This document shows, one piece after another, positions 11,189 through 24,094 of a DNA stretch of 64,000 nucleotides; position 1 is the stretch's first letter; every line of letters starts with the position of its first letter. The notes beneath the pieces were generated by a model. That model did no database searches, was not told where the DNA came from, and saw nothing but the letters and a program-made list of their open reading frames with translations. A program made the position numbers and the translations under genes. The stretch is taken from contig NC_089193.1 of NCBI RefSeq assembly GCF_947507565.1, forward strand, positions 1,794,325-1,858,324, in the 5' to 3' direction. This DNA is from Oscarella lobularis. Taxonomy: Eukaryota > Porifera > Homoscleromorpha > Homosclerophorida > Oscarellidae.

Positions 11189-11650
11189 ATGGGATGCAAG
11201 TGTCTGCAACTCGTTGCGCGCTAGCGGCGCTTACGGTGCAGGCGCATGGAACGCCACTCGTACATAAAAGTAGAGTTACGGGAACGCCCATTTATGGGGT
11301 GCAAGTGTCTGCAACTCGTTGCGCGTGAGTGGCGCTTACGGTTCAGGCGCATGGAACGCCACTCACGCATAAAATAGAGTTGACGGGAACGCCGGTACAA
11401 GTGTCTGCAACTCGTTGCGCGCTAGCGGCGCTTACGGTGCAGGCGCATGGAACGCCACTCGTGCATAAAAGTTGACGGGAACGCAAACACGATCAGAAGA
11501 AAAATTCACGTTCAACAACGATTGAACACGAATGATCGCTTTACTATTTCACGCCTCGCCTCAAATAACGTGATTTTAACGAAAATTCACGCCAAACAAA
11601 AAAAATTAGAGGACGCAAAACACGATCAGAAGGAAAATTCACGTCCCACA
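11189..11650 (+). repeat. Right flank of the 59-bp satellite: B-A compound repeat
   Basis: Same-orientation copy of the left flank: three B units (TGCAACTCGTTG at 11205, 11310, 11406) followed by an A unit (about 11487-11650). From 11650 to about 11770 degenerate A-like sequence continues. The remainder up to the CADPS stop holds nothing I recognise. Confidence 0.85.
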
Positions 11651-11893
11651 GCGATTGAACTTTGAACACGAGTGATTGGAAAGACATTTTACGCCCCCGC
11701 AACGTGATCAAAACGAAAATTCCCGCCCAAGGACAACAGAAAGAAACTTGACGTCAGACAGCAAGCGAGGGTCCCGCTCCCGCTCCTATATTCTTCTATA
11801 ACCTTAGGGATTTTGTTTGTTTGTTTAATTGTATGCGTTTGTGGGAGTCGTGCAGTCATTGAAGAAGCATTATATATGTATGTACAAACTTTA

Positions 11894-14800
11894 CTACTCG
11901 TCGCTCTCCACTTCGAGACTCTCTTCTGACGGTAGTTCCAGCTCGATTCTGCTCTGCACTATAGTGTAGAGCTGTGATTTCAATTGGGATTGCGAAAGCT
12001 CATACTCCAAAAAATTCGCTACTAAATTCTGAAGCCACAGATTAGACAGTCGCTTCTCTAATTGCTTTATCACGCACTTCCAGCAGTCGATGAATAAAGA
12101 AGATCTGCTCGCGTTGCAATGATCCCGTGCGCGGGTTGACGAAATCCAAAATTCTCTTCACCATAACATTGTACCAAGACTAATAAAAAAATAAATATTT
12201 GGAACAAAAAAGGAAAAGGGGACGAACCAGCATGAAATCTTGAAGTTCGTGGACAAACCAACATTCTAGCCGCCCCAAATTTCTATTTACAAACTGACTA
12301 AAGGGGTCTATTGATTCCATTTTGGGGGCCTAGGAAAACGCATTCAATCTAGGAGTAAACTACTCATACAGTCACGTACAATTATTCTACGAAAAGGCGA
12401 GAATAACGAGTCGCGATCGTATCTGCTCAGCTTTTCAAGAAGATTATTAATGTTTGAAGACAACTAAACAAAGAAATCTCTATTGATGAACTCAGGAAAT
12501 GCCTCTCTTCTTCACCTGCAAGAGAAGACAAGCTTTCATCGTTTGCACGTGCCCAGAAATCGCTTCCCCAACATCGGATCGATATTTTTGCTAAAAAAAA
12601 AGTGAGAAATACGAAACAGAAACTGTGTTTTTACCTTGGAGGCAATAGAAGGTCTCTGACACAAAGGCAAAGCCTAAGAATGGATATTTAGTCCAGTCTA
12701 TGCTTACGTCTATGCACCCACTTTTGTCTGAAGGTCTTGCACGGCTCCTATCATCGTGCAAACGCGCTGAGGCAAGAGATATCGCAAATCGCGACCAAAC
12801 TCGCTTCTCTGATAGCAATTCATAAAGGCATCTTTAATCCTGGGAAATAAAAAATAGAAGAATTCTCATTGGAAAATATTGACTACTTTTCTGCAAGACT
12901 TTCGACAGTGTCAGCGGCTATTCGCACGACTCGAGTCTCCAGATGGGAACGAAAGTCTTCGTCCGGCCATTTGAGACACTCAACAAAGTCAAAAAGATCG
13001 GTTATCTTTTCAAGAAGATCGTGGGTCGCTTTCACACTGAAACAACATAAGAAAGGTGCCTTCTGTACTTTTCTTTGTCTTACTTCGCCACGTCTTCCCA
13101 CGTTTCAGCGGCCAAATTGGCTCTCATCTCCCGCCCCATCTCCTCCTCTTGCTCCGTAAGATATTCCACGACTAGCGGTAGAAATAACTCCTGCATTTTC
13201 ACGTGGGACTTACTGTTACACATCCTGTCTAAAATGAGCCTACATAACCCCAAAGCAGTCCCCTCCTTTCGCCCATACCTTCAACAAGATAGCAATTGAC
13301 CTTATGAAAAAGAGTAAAAACATCCCACGATCCCTTTGGCCGCTCTACGACCGCCGCTTGTAGATCCCCATAGTATAACTCCCACAGGGTCGAATAGAAA
13401 GTGTCCAAGGCGGCAGGATATCGATTAAAAGCCTATATCAGTATCAAAACTACGCGGACCAGAACGACTTAGGTACCCTACGTCTTTGTAGAAGGATTCG
13501 ACTTCCACGCAAGTCCAAATTATTCCATTGCTAAGCTCCATTAGATAGTCCAAGTTTCGCAGATCGGTTGAACTGTCCAGCTCCTCTACGCCGTTTAATT
13601 GGCACACTAAAAAATCGGCTTTTTCGGTTGAAATAATATTATACAGGCAGCTAACGTCTCTTCTCCACTTTCTTTGATTCCGACGCGTAGACGTTTAATC
13701 CAGCAGTTTTCAAGCAGACGGATATCTCGTGCTCAAGCGCAGCCATCTGTGCAGTAGACGATTTCTCAATAACCATTATCTAAATCCTTTTCATGGGCAT
13801 GTTCTCTTCTCCTAGGAACATTTTTACTTTTTCCAGTAATGATAGGGTTCCCTTTAACGCTCCTTGGGGAAATCCGTAAGGAAAAATAGACCTGTCAAGA
13901 CTATTACGTCTATGTCTACAAATCCTAAGCGATTTTTTGATTACCAAAAATTTCTAACGTTTCTCAATAAAATCATTTTCAAGTCGTCTTTGACTTTCGT
14001 AAATATTTTCACTTCTTCGTTGAGTACACTTCCAGTGTGACCGCTGTCAGGTCTATCAAAACGTAGACAAATAAAAATTTCGTCTTTTATCGTTATCGTA
14101 CTTAAAGCCGTGTATGTGCGCCTCTACAAACGTGTAGCAGTAGTGAAAGAGACTCGGATCGACGATAGCGCCATTCCACGATCGCTCCACGAGCTCTCGC
14201 AGAGCGCAGAGCGTAAACTGACAAGCCCGGACCCCATATCGCGAGCAGTATTCTTCCAGAACAAATCGTTGCCCCGGAGAAAGCCAACCCTAATAAATAA
14301 ATAAATAAATAAATAAAACCTATAAACGATTGTCTTGTTGTCTTTTTATAATAAAGTGTACCAAGCTGACTGTGCTTTCTTTGAATCTGTGATCGAAAAC
14401 GCGGCTCAGTAACGTCGCAAATAGGGAATCGTGATCGAGCTGCGTAACGTCTGTCTGGAGGAAGTCGTCCAAGCCAAGCAACTGACTCGTGGAATCAACT
14501 ACAAAAATCCTCACTCAAGGAGAAGCAAAGAGAATACGAATAGCAAAGGAAATCGAAAGAAAGGACCTGGGGTCTATAAACTACCCTCCAACGTCAATTT
14601 TCTCACCAGAAGCACTGGTCTTGAGTGGACGACGAACTGGAGTTGGCTTGTGCTGTTGGCCAGTGGCTCGATAGAGAGCCATGACCCATTGACTACGATC
14701 CCTATCGTCTTTGCATCCCATTATAAGACTATCTCCCTCTCTATCTGTCCTGAATTGAAACGTATAAGCGTCACCTATCCGAAAATCATTGATTTGGGAG

Positions 14801-16946
14801 TTTGAAAAGGAATTCGTATATAGAGACCCTCGAGATATTCCGTTTCGCAGTAATCCACCGTGAATCCTTTCAGTTGAAGAACGGTTTTGGGATCGCTGTG
14901 CCTTTCGTTGAAGGAGCACAGAGCGAATTTGAACGGAGTCACCTGCACACCAAATAGAGGGTAAGAAATAAACGATCTCCTTTTAATTAATTAATCTAAC
15001 CTGGACAAGACAAAGATATCTCAATTTCCATTTTTTCCAGCACGTCGTTCCTTTGACGTACAAAAACCTAAGGCATTTATTTGTCTTCTATTTGCAATAA
15101 GCCGTACACACTCCTCACCCAGACTTCTTCATTGTATCAGGCCGATCAATTTTAGCTGAAGCGGTTATAAAGACTTTGTCTGACTGACCAAAGCAATCGG
15201 CCTTGTGTTTCTTAAGCATAACGGGATTCGTCGTAGTTGGAGTCAAAACAATCTACGTATACGTGACGATGGGATGAGATGCGTTCTCGCTTAGCCACGT
15301 ACCTTCGCAAGTCTTTTATCTTCGGATCGAACTCCAACCTTTTCAAAGAAACCCGAACTCTCCGTATAGAGTTCAATGCAGACGTGTGGCCGTGGAACGG
15401 TTGTAGCGAAATTCCCCTCCGTTTCCCACCTAGGAAATCCACTCGAAACTAAATATCCTTAAAAAATCTGAGTGCATACACTGGACGATTTCCTTCCATT
15501 CGATCAGTCATCATTTTTTCCTGACAACCGTCGACCTAGGAGACCCCAAATGTGGACTAAAAACTTCGAAATTGTGTCACTGACTTTCATGACGGCGTAG
15601 AAGACTTTCTTGGCTGATAGATTGAGCAGGGACATGTCGCCAGCTTCTTGCACGACCACCTAAACTCAGCCCAATCTCAGATTAATAATTCGACAATAGG
15701 GAAAACCTACTTCGACGTTGAACGGCATCACTATATCTGATTTAGCTATTCCAGAATCGGATTCTGCAAACCGTTTCATAGCTAGTCGACTATAAAAAGA
15801 AGCAAGCCACTAGCATCGATTTTTATTGAGTTTCCTGCATACCGGTTTCTCATTGGCTGCCCTGATTGGCCTTTACCTCCTTTCGCATCGAGCAAACGCA
15901 TCAAATTAGCAATGATCTCTACCTTTTCTCTCTTGTACAACGTTCCCATGCCGAGTTTAGTGAATTGCTGGTGAATTTTGTCCTAGGAAGGAACGCTGTT
16001 TCAAAGATCTCGGCATCGAAAGTGTTTCATACGACGTCTATTGCGTCCAAGGCCAAAGAGCGAGCTTCCAATTCTCGCCGCACAGCAGACGCTTGCTCAT
16101 CATCGTGTCCTAACTAAAAGAAAAAAAAAACGCCTTAGGGTCTCCGTCAAAAATTCAATGATTTCTTACCTGAAACATATTAAAAAGAGACAAGTGCTCG
16201 ACTTTCTTAACGCCCAGAACTTCTTGAAACATTTCGTAGAGTTGATCCGTATTCATCATGACGTTTACGCTGGAAAAAGTCGTCTCGTTTGACGTCGTCC
16301 GATGGACAATCTCTTTATCCAACGCTCCAATATTCAAATTCTGCATCCACACGTTCAGCACGCGCTCCATCGTCAAATTCGCCGACAATTCCAATTCGGA
16401 TATAATCCGTTTCGCCATATTAGCAAATACGACGGAAAAATTATTCGTCGTCCAACCGCCAACGCGAACAATCGTCTCAACGTCGACGGACGTGAGAACG
16501 CGTTTGAGAAAAATCTCGACGGCTCCCAAAAACGCTTCGTCCGACTTCTCGTCGTCCGCATTCGCCAGCATCGTCTCGCAGTGGTGACGCAAGCGAATCA
16601 ACTGGCTCTCCGTCGTTCGTTTCGGATAGCTTAGACTCTGATCGACGTGCTGGTCGTTTGCAAAGGGATAGGCGATGCAACGAGCGACGAGGACGTAGAG
16701 TTTGAGATGCAGTTTGTCGGATGGGTCGGGGGGTACGAGCGACGAGCGGCGCGACAGCGAGTCCGCCAGTTGCGGAGGAATAGGGGAAAGGAAGGTGCGG
16801 GATGTGCTGGAAATATTGTCGCCGCCGCCGCCGCCGCCGCCACCGCCGCCACTGATGACCGGCAACGGTGAAAATGGGCGGCCTAGATCATTGTCGGAAC
16901 TTTCGCTGTCGTCGCGTTCGTCTTCGGATGATGATTGGGCAATCAT
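11894..16946 (-). CDS. CADPS: CADPS/CAPS orthologue, calcium-dependent secretion activator
   Basis: Priming factor for dense-core vesicle exocytosis at the plasma membrane. The first exon (16946 to about 16172) begins MIAQSSSEDERDDSESSDND, like the acidic N-terminus of animal CADPS. It then has a glycine run and LYVLVARCIAYPF, DEAFLGAVEIFLKRVL and DQLYEMFQEVLGVKKVEH, all diagnostic. A C2-like region follows (about 15800-15150). The PH domain (about 15060-14640) ends WVMALYRATGQQHKPTPVRRP, a strong CADPS signature. Next is the MHD1/DUF1041 region, with FVLEEYCSRYG-like and NGAIVEW-like blocks around 14290-14110. The C-terminal part ends SEESLEVESDE before TAG at 11894-11896. Many 45-60-nt introns interrupt it. 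The start is supported by homology and by the short gap to the divergent PRR5 gene. Assignment is firm; individual exon borders were not all resolved. Confidence 0.9.
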
Positions 16947-17301
16947 GGCCTGATGCTAAAAATGATAATCTAACTTTAGTGCCATCAACGTCATGCGCTT
17001 TTATTTTGCGGAGACTTGGAGGCTGTGCCCATGGGCCCACTAGCTGGACGCCGTCTCGCTCTCTTACAGCCTTCGTCGTGGCTGTTTCGTTCTCGAGAGT
17101 GCGTGGGAATGTGTGGGAAGAGATCGGTATCGCGCATATCGCTCTCGCTAGGACAGTGTCTCTTCGCCTGTATCTATAGGTTCTTACCTTGTCTCGGACG
17201 AGTAAAACGACGTTGAAGAACGACCTAATACAGGCAGTTCCGTTCTCTAACACGAAAGCAGGGAGGTGATAACGCACGCTGACAAAGAACGTAGATCTAT
17301 C
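16947..17301. promoter_or_regulatory. Divergent intergenic region between CADPS and PRR5
   Basis: 355 bp separating two start codons that point away from each other, so it should hold both promoters. I see no TATA box or repeat. It is moderately GC-rich with several CG dinucleotides. Confidence 0.4.
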
Positions 17302-18797
17302 ATGGCCAGTTCTAGCGATTCCCATGCCATTCAGCGTAAGAAAAGCCACGCGTGGTGCTGAGAAACCAGTCTACGTTTCGCTCTAGCGTCGCCGGGAGTG
17401 AGTAGGCTGAACAACGAAGACTGGAATAGGTCGAAAAAATATAATAGCCTGGAACCTAAGACTGAAAGAGAAATTTCAGGGTGCAGAAGGCCGTTACGAC
17501 TCTCTTTCAGCAGAGACAGACAAACATTAACTTTGATTTGGAATCGCTTCGAGTCCAACTGAGGTTAGATTTTAATTTCATTTTGATGAGTATCAAATTT
17601 TTGTATGTGAAGTAATCTTCTGAAATCGGACGTACGAGAATTTATTCCGCAGTATTATCAGGTTAATCAATTTAGACCTTATCTGTTTTGTCGCGTGAAG
17701 TAAGACAATAAATAATACGTAGGAACATTTGCTAAAGAAAGGCATGATCATTTTGCGAGAAGCTGTCAAGGAAGAGACAGGCATGTAGTTCCGTAGAAAA
17801 ACGGCTTTTTCTCTTCTCTTTACCTCTGCATTTCCAGGTATTGCTCTCTTGAAAAAACTAGCTCAGCTTTGGGAGCGTTTCTTCTGCATTATCCTTCCCA
17901 AATTGCAAGCGATATTTTGCCCTATTGAAGTGCAGTAGCTAGACTTTTTGAAAAGGATTTAGGCCGAAATTTGTCCTCACAGGTTCTCAATTGTTCCGTT
18001 CAGTCACTGACCCTGCTAAGTTTTCGCGATATAATTGTTCTAAAAACGAAATTGGACGGTAGCAGTTGACATATATAAATCACTTTAGTCTCAATACTTA
18101 ATTTTGAAGAGGCATTGAGAGAACAAGAGGGAAACGTACCTCCAAGAATCAAGCAAATGCTCCTTGTTCTCCAAGTAATACTTTTGACCTACGAAACGAC
18201 ATTTATACTCACTTTTTTAGGGGGTGAGAGAATCGCCTCCAACTGAAAATCTTATCAAACTCGAGTCCATGGTAGGACTCGTTGTGAGACCCTATCTGAG
18301 ACCCAGTTTCCTGTCTCACGCCTACACTCAGAATCGGAGCGAGAAACACCGCTTCAAAACCTCTCAATCCGAAACTGGAACGCAGCACCCACAGTAAGAA
18401 AAATACCGAAAATCGCAAATGATATATATATGTTTATATGTGTAGTGTTCTTCACGGAGCTTTGAGTATCCCTGGTGCCCCTACTGGCGTTTCTACCGCC
18501 ACTCCACTACGGCACACGTCATCGAGCGGCACCATTAATCCCATACATCGATCACGCAGCTATTCAGTCCACGAAATCATCCCCAAAGCGAGTCGCCTTC
18601 ATGCAGGCGGGGGTAGCAGCGGCGGAGGAAGCAGCAGAAGAAGCAACGAAGCTATCCCCGATGCTATCTATAAGGAATTCGTCAAAGGATCGACGCTGTC
18701 ATTGGACGAATTGTCGACGCGCCCGCAGAGATTGTCCAAACAGCAACGAGCGGAAATACTCGCCGAATTCAGCGATCTCAAATCGACTGTAGTCTAA
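17302..18797 (+). CDS. PRR5: PRR5/PRR5L (PROTOR) orthologue, mTORC2 subunit
   Basis: Subunit of mTOR complex 2. Exons are short and easily missed. MASSSDSHAIQ starts at 17302. Then come SVQKAVTTLF (about 17475-17510), LLKSDVREFIPQYYQ (about 17615-17660), LLKKGMIILREAVKEET (about 17730-17780), LAQLWERFFCIILPKLQAIF (about 17860-17920), LREQEGNVPPRIKQMLLVLQ (about 18115-18175) and the exon at about 18222-18400 with TENLIKLESMVGLVVRPYL. The last exon begins near 18444 (VLHGALSIPGAPTGVS) and ends at the stop 18795-18797. The order and sequence match the HbrB-like domain of PRR5 (LPTLQAIFYPVQ, VQMLLILQSVH, LEELVKQVVSPFL). The serine-rich C-terminus (SRSYSVHEIIPKAS) is lineage-specific. It converges on the SNX9-like gene with 111 nt between stops. 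Confidence 0.85.
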
Positions 18798-18908
18798 TAA
18801 TACGTGGAAACGAACGCCCAATAGTTAATTTTTCGAGTTTAAAAGCCAGTTCTTAGGTAGTTAGTCGAGTGTGTACAAAAATACTATGAAACGAGCGCCT
18901 CCTCCTTC

Positions 18909-21526
18909 TCAGTATTCGGTTGTGACTTGGTCGTAGTTTTGGAGCGATTCAGTGAGCTTGCTGATGATCTGTGGGATTTCTATTGCTATGCGAGTGTCTC
19001 GTGTCTGCGTGCGTGTCTTACGGATTGATGGAACGCGATTTGCTCTTTAAGAAAGTGGGTCATTAGTTGCTTGAAATCGGCCACGCGTTCTCGCTGAAAG
19101 TGATTAATTTCAGCTACGAAAGAAAACCGGTCTTACCCCCTTGGGACTACTTTGCTGATTCCCACGCACCTAAAGCGACGGCCGAAACGGCGTTCGTTCT
19201 TCCTTTTACATCAGCTACTTCTTGATCCTATATATATTATAGAATAGGGGTGCTTCTGTCCTAATAATAAGGCCTTGATGCTTACACTTGTCTTGCCCTC
19301 TTCGACTAGTTTCTCGCATTCTTGCACTTTTCCAACAGCACCCTTTCAAAGCCCCATTACTACCAAAGTGCCTAGAGAAACCCCGGACTCCCACCCACCT
19401 TGTGCACTTGGACTATATCAGGAAAGGAGGAAAGCAAACCGACGTATTCCTTTACGCCGTCAATCAGGGGAATCAAATCGTTCTTAGGCTGAACCCCCCC
19501 ATTGATCTATTGTACACACGCGCGATCTCTGTCTCTCACCTGTTCTTCATACGCTAGGGCAATGTTGGAGTACGTTTGGCCCGTGTGAATGATGGCTTTA
19601 GTCAAATCAGGAGAATCTGCTTACGCAAGACCAGTTTAGTTAATTCTTTTTAATAGACTTTAGGAAAAAATTACGAGATTGTTTTTGATCACTCTCAAAG
19701 CACGTTCCAAGAGAGTGGAGACTCGTTCCTAACTTCTGAAACTCTCTCTTGAACGCTAAAGTGAGAGCAAAGGGTGTATATTATAAAATATCTAGCTATA
19801 ATGCAAGGCTGAGACTTACGGCCTGATACTTTTTCGCAGTGATTTGTCAACTTGTCTTTCAGCGATAGCAACGTTTCGTCCATGTGACGAGAAAATCGTC
19901 CAAAATTCTCCACTTCCTGGTCACTAAGAAGATAAAATCGAGAAGCTATCTAAGGTATTTCTTATCCAGGTCTAACCTATTCTCTAGCGACAAACTGGGA
20001 ACGGATTCTAGAGCGAGAAAGAACGCTGATCCAACTACAGTATCCTTTTCCGCTTTTCTTTTTCCGGCCTTCCACTCCTAAATTTGCATAACAGGTCTGA
20101 AATTTTTATGAATTTTTCTCTCTCTTTTGCCTTTTCGCTGTCGCCACTTGTGAGGAAATGATCCAGAACGGCGCACTGTGATATCACCGGGTGCCTAGCA
20201 ACGCGATTGAGCCAAATTTCAAGCTTTTCTCGACGCTTTTCAATGAACTCCTCCCCATAGCGACCTATAGCCACATCCCACATAAATAATAATAATGAAA
20301 TAATGATTAATGTACCGGAGTACTGCTTGTCTGGAAGAGGCGGAACAACGAGCATCGTAAACTTCTCCACAAGCCGATCATGCAACCAATCAAAGTGCTT
20401 GAACCGTCGGCTCACGGAAGCAACACCACGCTTAATTAATTAAGAAACTAATGTATATGTATATTAATCTTTGATATAGTCTCACTGAAGTGGAAACTTG
20501 ATAGGCGGTAAAACTCTTTATTCCCTTATATTTGCTCTTCTTGGTTGGCTCGGATATGGCGCACGTGTAGTGATCGCCACGAAATTGCCACGAGGGGCAA
20601 TGCAACGTATCCTAGCCCGACAAAAAAATTCAGATATCTCGATTTGAAGAAGAGGACCCCTCACCAGTCCAATCGCCAGCTTATCGGAACTCTTCAGCTG
20701 AATTTTCAGGCTCACCGAACCAATAACAAAAGCCTCGCCACCCGATTTCACAAAGGACGAGAATCTAAGTCGATTCCAAATCGTAGAAAAAAAAAAGTTA
20801 TTGACAAAAATAATATTTCTCGACCTGTTGATGTTCTTTCGTATCGTCCCCGTACGCGAAATCGTTGTCGAGCCGCGTCGACTCGGCGACGTTAAATTGA
20901 AGTTATTTGGGTCGGAAGAGGCGACAGGGATAGCGGAGGCGGCGGCGGGGACAGCGGCGGCGGCGGGGGGACCGGAATCCTCTACGTCATCGTCCCAGTC
21001 ATCCCAGTTCTCGTCTCCCGCGCCCGAATCGACGTGAATGTCGGGAATCGCCGCCGATGCGACGGGAGGAGCGGCCGCGGCGGCGACCGGGGCGGGATTT
21101 GAACCCAAATCGAGCAGCTATGTAGAAACAGTACGCGTCGAGACACGCCCACTAAGAGGGACGAAGTTCCCCGAACTCGGAATAACACCCCCCTAACTGA
21201 ATCTCGCGACGGTTTCTATCTATTTCGTTTATTTGCTTTCTATCGCGTCGTACTTCGACGTAGGTTTCGGGAAATAGACCGGAGGCGCCGTTCGCTGCAA
21301 TTCCTTCCCACCATCCGTCGCCGAGGTCCTGAAAAACGGCTCGTTTGTTGCTGTGAGTGACAAGGGAGCTAACCTGTCGTATAATCGTGACGACTTCGCC
21401 TTCGGTTAGCACCAGTTCGCCCGCGGATGGGTCACCTTCAAAATCGTAGAGCAGTCTTGCCTAAGAGAAAGCCGTGAGGGCAGGAAAAAGCAAAAAAACT
21501 ACAATTTAGCTAACCCGCAGAGCCAT
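18909..21526 (-). CDS. SNX9: SNX9/18/33-family sorting nexin (SH3-PX-BAR)
   Basis: Membrane-remodelling sorting nexin of endocytosis. Exon 1 is tiny (MALR at 21526-21515). The next gives ARLLYDFEGDPSAGELVLTE, and the SH3 domain ends GDGWWEGIAANGASGLFPETY (about 21260). A low-complexity acidic linker contains GDENWDDWDDD (about 21010), as in SNX9. It is followed by FSSFVKSGGEAFVIGSVSL (about 20770-20700). The PX domain (about 20580-20150) has RRFKHFDWLHDRLVEKF, PPLPDKQYSG and ARHPVISQCAVLDHFLT. The BAR region follows (about 20080-18910) and ends IISKLTESLQNYDQVTTEY before TGA at 18909-18911. Domain order is complete and the BAR domain is in its usual C-terminal place. Which of the three vertebrate paralogues it corresponds to cannot be decided; a single pre-duplication gene is likely. 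Confidence 0.88.
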
Positions 21527-21774
21527 TATCAATGTATTGGACGCAAATTCGAGCCGATTCGCGAGCGTCCACACCCTTAGCGCACTTACGATACACATTG
21601 GCACGTGGAGAATTTAATCAATTAACGTCGCTTTTCGGTGTCGTTAAATTCGATATAGATGAAAAAGAAGCAAGTTTTTATAAAAGTAGACTAGAAAAAG
21701 ATAGACTAGCAGAATGAAAACAACCAAAACAAATCGGTCGATAAACAGTAACAGTAGACAGATAATTTTTTTTC

Positions 21775-23925
21775 TTATGACATGACCTGAGTGAGCGTTT
21801 TCCTCTGAGGAAAGTCGCCCTTGCTAATAGCTATATGAAATCGGACGGCATGAATTTCTCTCATGCCAATATCACGCAGTGCTTCCATATCGCATTCAAC
21901 GAGCCAATAACCCTCCACGTCAAACTCTCGAAACGCGTCTTCGTACTTTTCTAGCCCACACCCGCGCAGCAATTTCAAAACCTCATCTCGACTAAAGCCA
22001 GCTAAGCATTCAATAGGATCCTTGTCATCATAAATACGCGATGATGATGATGATGATGACGACGACGGCTTTTCTCTTTCACTCTGCTCGAGATAAGCCT
22101 TCAGCATTTTTTTCCGCGTCTCTTCCTTTCTCAGCTCGTTTTCCAATCTCGTTAACTCGTCTTTGAGAGCAGTATCTCTCACCATGGAAACGTAGCCGCC
22201 GCCTTCAGACATTTTGTAAGGGGGAGGGCGCGGAGGCCCAGGAGAGGAAGGGGCCAAGCGAGAGCGAGGAGACAAGGGACTTCCGCCGCCGGGTGGAGGC
22301 GGAGGAATTGGACGACGCAGTCTACTTCCCGGACTTCCCGATGGACTATTCGACGGACTACCTGTAGGCGATTTTTCCTCGCTACTTCGTCTCAGCAAGA
22401 AATTCAGACCCTTCTTCATCATTGATTTCGCCGCGGCTGTTTTCGATTTCCCCGCCGTTTGATGAGGAAGATTAAACGATTCCCCGCGTTGAACCCTGGG
22501 GGGGTGCGGTTGCACTAAAAACAAACGTAAGTACACACCCGGCTTCCTATAGATATCATCATGCATTGGACGCATTTTCAAGGTGGTAGAGCCCCCCTAG
22601 TACTTACGTGGTGACCGTTGAGGAACGGGAGGCGCTGGCGCTTCAGCTGGCTTCCCAATATCTTCCAATTGCTTCAGCCGCAAGACTGATGCGTCAGACA
22701 GCTGCGATCTCATCGCCAGCTCCAACATTCTCCAACACAAACCCTCCAACTTCAAATTCATCTTCGATTTGCGTAACTTCAAAGAACTGCCGCTGTTCGC
22801 CTCGTCGCAAACGACGTCATAGAAACGCGTTTCGCCAAGATCCATGGTCCTAGGACCAACTTCGCATTCACTAGTATACTTCCTACCACCAGAATGGGGC
22901 TGAAAGAACATCCCAACGCGTTGATAGTCGGCCGCTTTAATCAATTGATAATTCAAAGCCCCGGCGTTAACGGATATCAATTTAGAGCTGACTTTCTCGT
23001 TTAGCGGCACTTTAACGAGAGGAAACAGATCTCGATAAGCTGATAAATCCGCTTCAGGGGGCCCAATTTTAGAAATAGCTGTAAAATCGACGAGCCCGTA
23101 CAAAAGATAATAGGGATCTTCGTCGGATTTTCGCCCGGGACTTCCCTCGAGAAATCGCAAAGGGGATTCGTCGTAGACTTCGAGTGCAAAAACGCGTTGG
23201 GATTTGTTCAATTCGCTAGCTATAGCGTAGTAACGTTTCGCGTAGCGTTTCAGACGAAGCGGAACGGGCAGTTCCGGCACGTGCCTGAGTCCGCCGCGCG
23301 CCGCTTTGCGTCGCAGGTGCATACGCGCGCGCATGGGTAGCGCGCGCGCGTAGACGAGCTCGCAAGGGAGGTAACGTTCGTTTGAGGGCGCCGTTAGCGT
23401 GAAATTCGCCTCCAAGTCGGCGGGAACTCGATATTGTTCTATTGCTTTCGTTTGGGTCATGTGATTGAAGTAGTGCCGGGTCGCGCGAACGAAAACGCTT
23501 CCGTATTCGTCGCGCTCCGTCTCGCCGAATTCGATAAGATCGTCTTCGTCGATTTGGAGCCCATCGGGGAGGAGGAGAGCGACGGTCGCGTAGACGGGCC
23601 CCGGTTGGGGATTCGCGCTAATCACGTCGCGCGCCGTGCGATATCTCGTGTCGTCGAGCTTGGGATTTGTAGGAAGGGGTTCGAAAAGAACGCTCGAGTT
23701 GAGCGGTATTCGTATCTCGCGTCCGTCCGATTCTTTTTCCGCCGATATCACGTCGTCTTGCGCGACGAAGTGGATGCGTATTCGCGCGCCGGCGCTAATC
23801 GATTCGGCGTCCGTGGGGCCGTCGAAACCTTCGACGACCGTCAAATCGGTGGGGAGGCTGTGACGTTCGAGAATATCGCGCAGGCGCAGTTTTTGGCCGG
23901 GGAGAACTGAAAGCGGTGTTGCCAT
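21775..23925 (-). CDS. GAREM: GAREM-like adaptor (CABIT domain plus SAM domain)
   Basis: Adaptor related to GAREM, which couples receptor tyrosine kinases to GRB2/MAPK signalling. Two exons: 23925-22608 and 22514-21775, joined in phase (RSP/LQPHPP). Residues 1-290 form a CABIT domain (LRDILERHSLPTDLTVVEGF, LPCELVYARALPMRARMHL). The linker contains proline-rich stretches (APAPPVPQRSP, RRPIPPPPPGG) that could bind SH3 domains, then a coiled segment (LTRLENELRKEETRKKMLKA). The C-terminal SAM domain spans about 21995-21800 (DEVLKLLRGCGLEKYEDAF, DIGMREIHAVRFHI). CABIT plus C-terminal SAM separates GAREM from THEMIS. It is divergent from MRI1 with 169 bp between starts. Confidence 0.87.
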
Positions 23926-24094
23926 GTCCTCTGACTGACGACAGGGAACTGCACCGTGAAAGCGAAGTCAAAGTGAGACTGTTTTCTGTCGAACAGAGGT
24001 CCCGGAGAGCCGCACTTTAGTCCTAATCTAATTGAGCTGTTGTGTATGCCACACCCACGAGCTAAACGACCACCCAACCAGTAGTGCGCTAAAA
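23926..24094. promoter_or_regulatory. Short bidirectional promoter region, GAREM/MRI1
   Basis: Only 169 bp separate two divergent start codons, so both promoters and both 5' leaders must fit here or overlap the neighbouring gene. No TATA box is seen. Confidence 0.45.

Noticed and set aside
9560-11328. Long open frames (78-115 aa, such as MSFCFKT repeats) through the 59-bp satellite
   Set aside because: The monomer lacks stops and 59 is not a multiple of 3, so one frame reads all three phases in turn. Identical proteins simply mirror the repeat. There is no start context, splice pattern or family match.
16888-17349. 153-aa reverse ORF upstream of CADPS
   Set aside because: It overlaps the CADPS first exon in another frame and the divergent promoter, with no homology seen.
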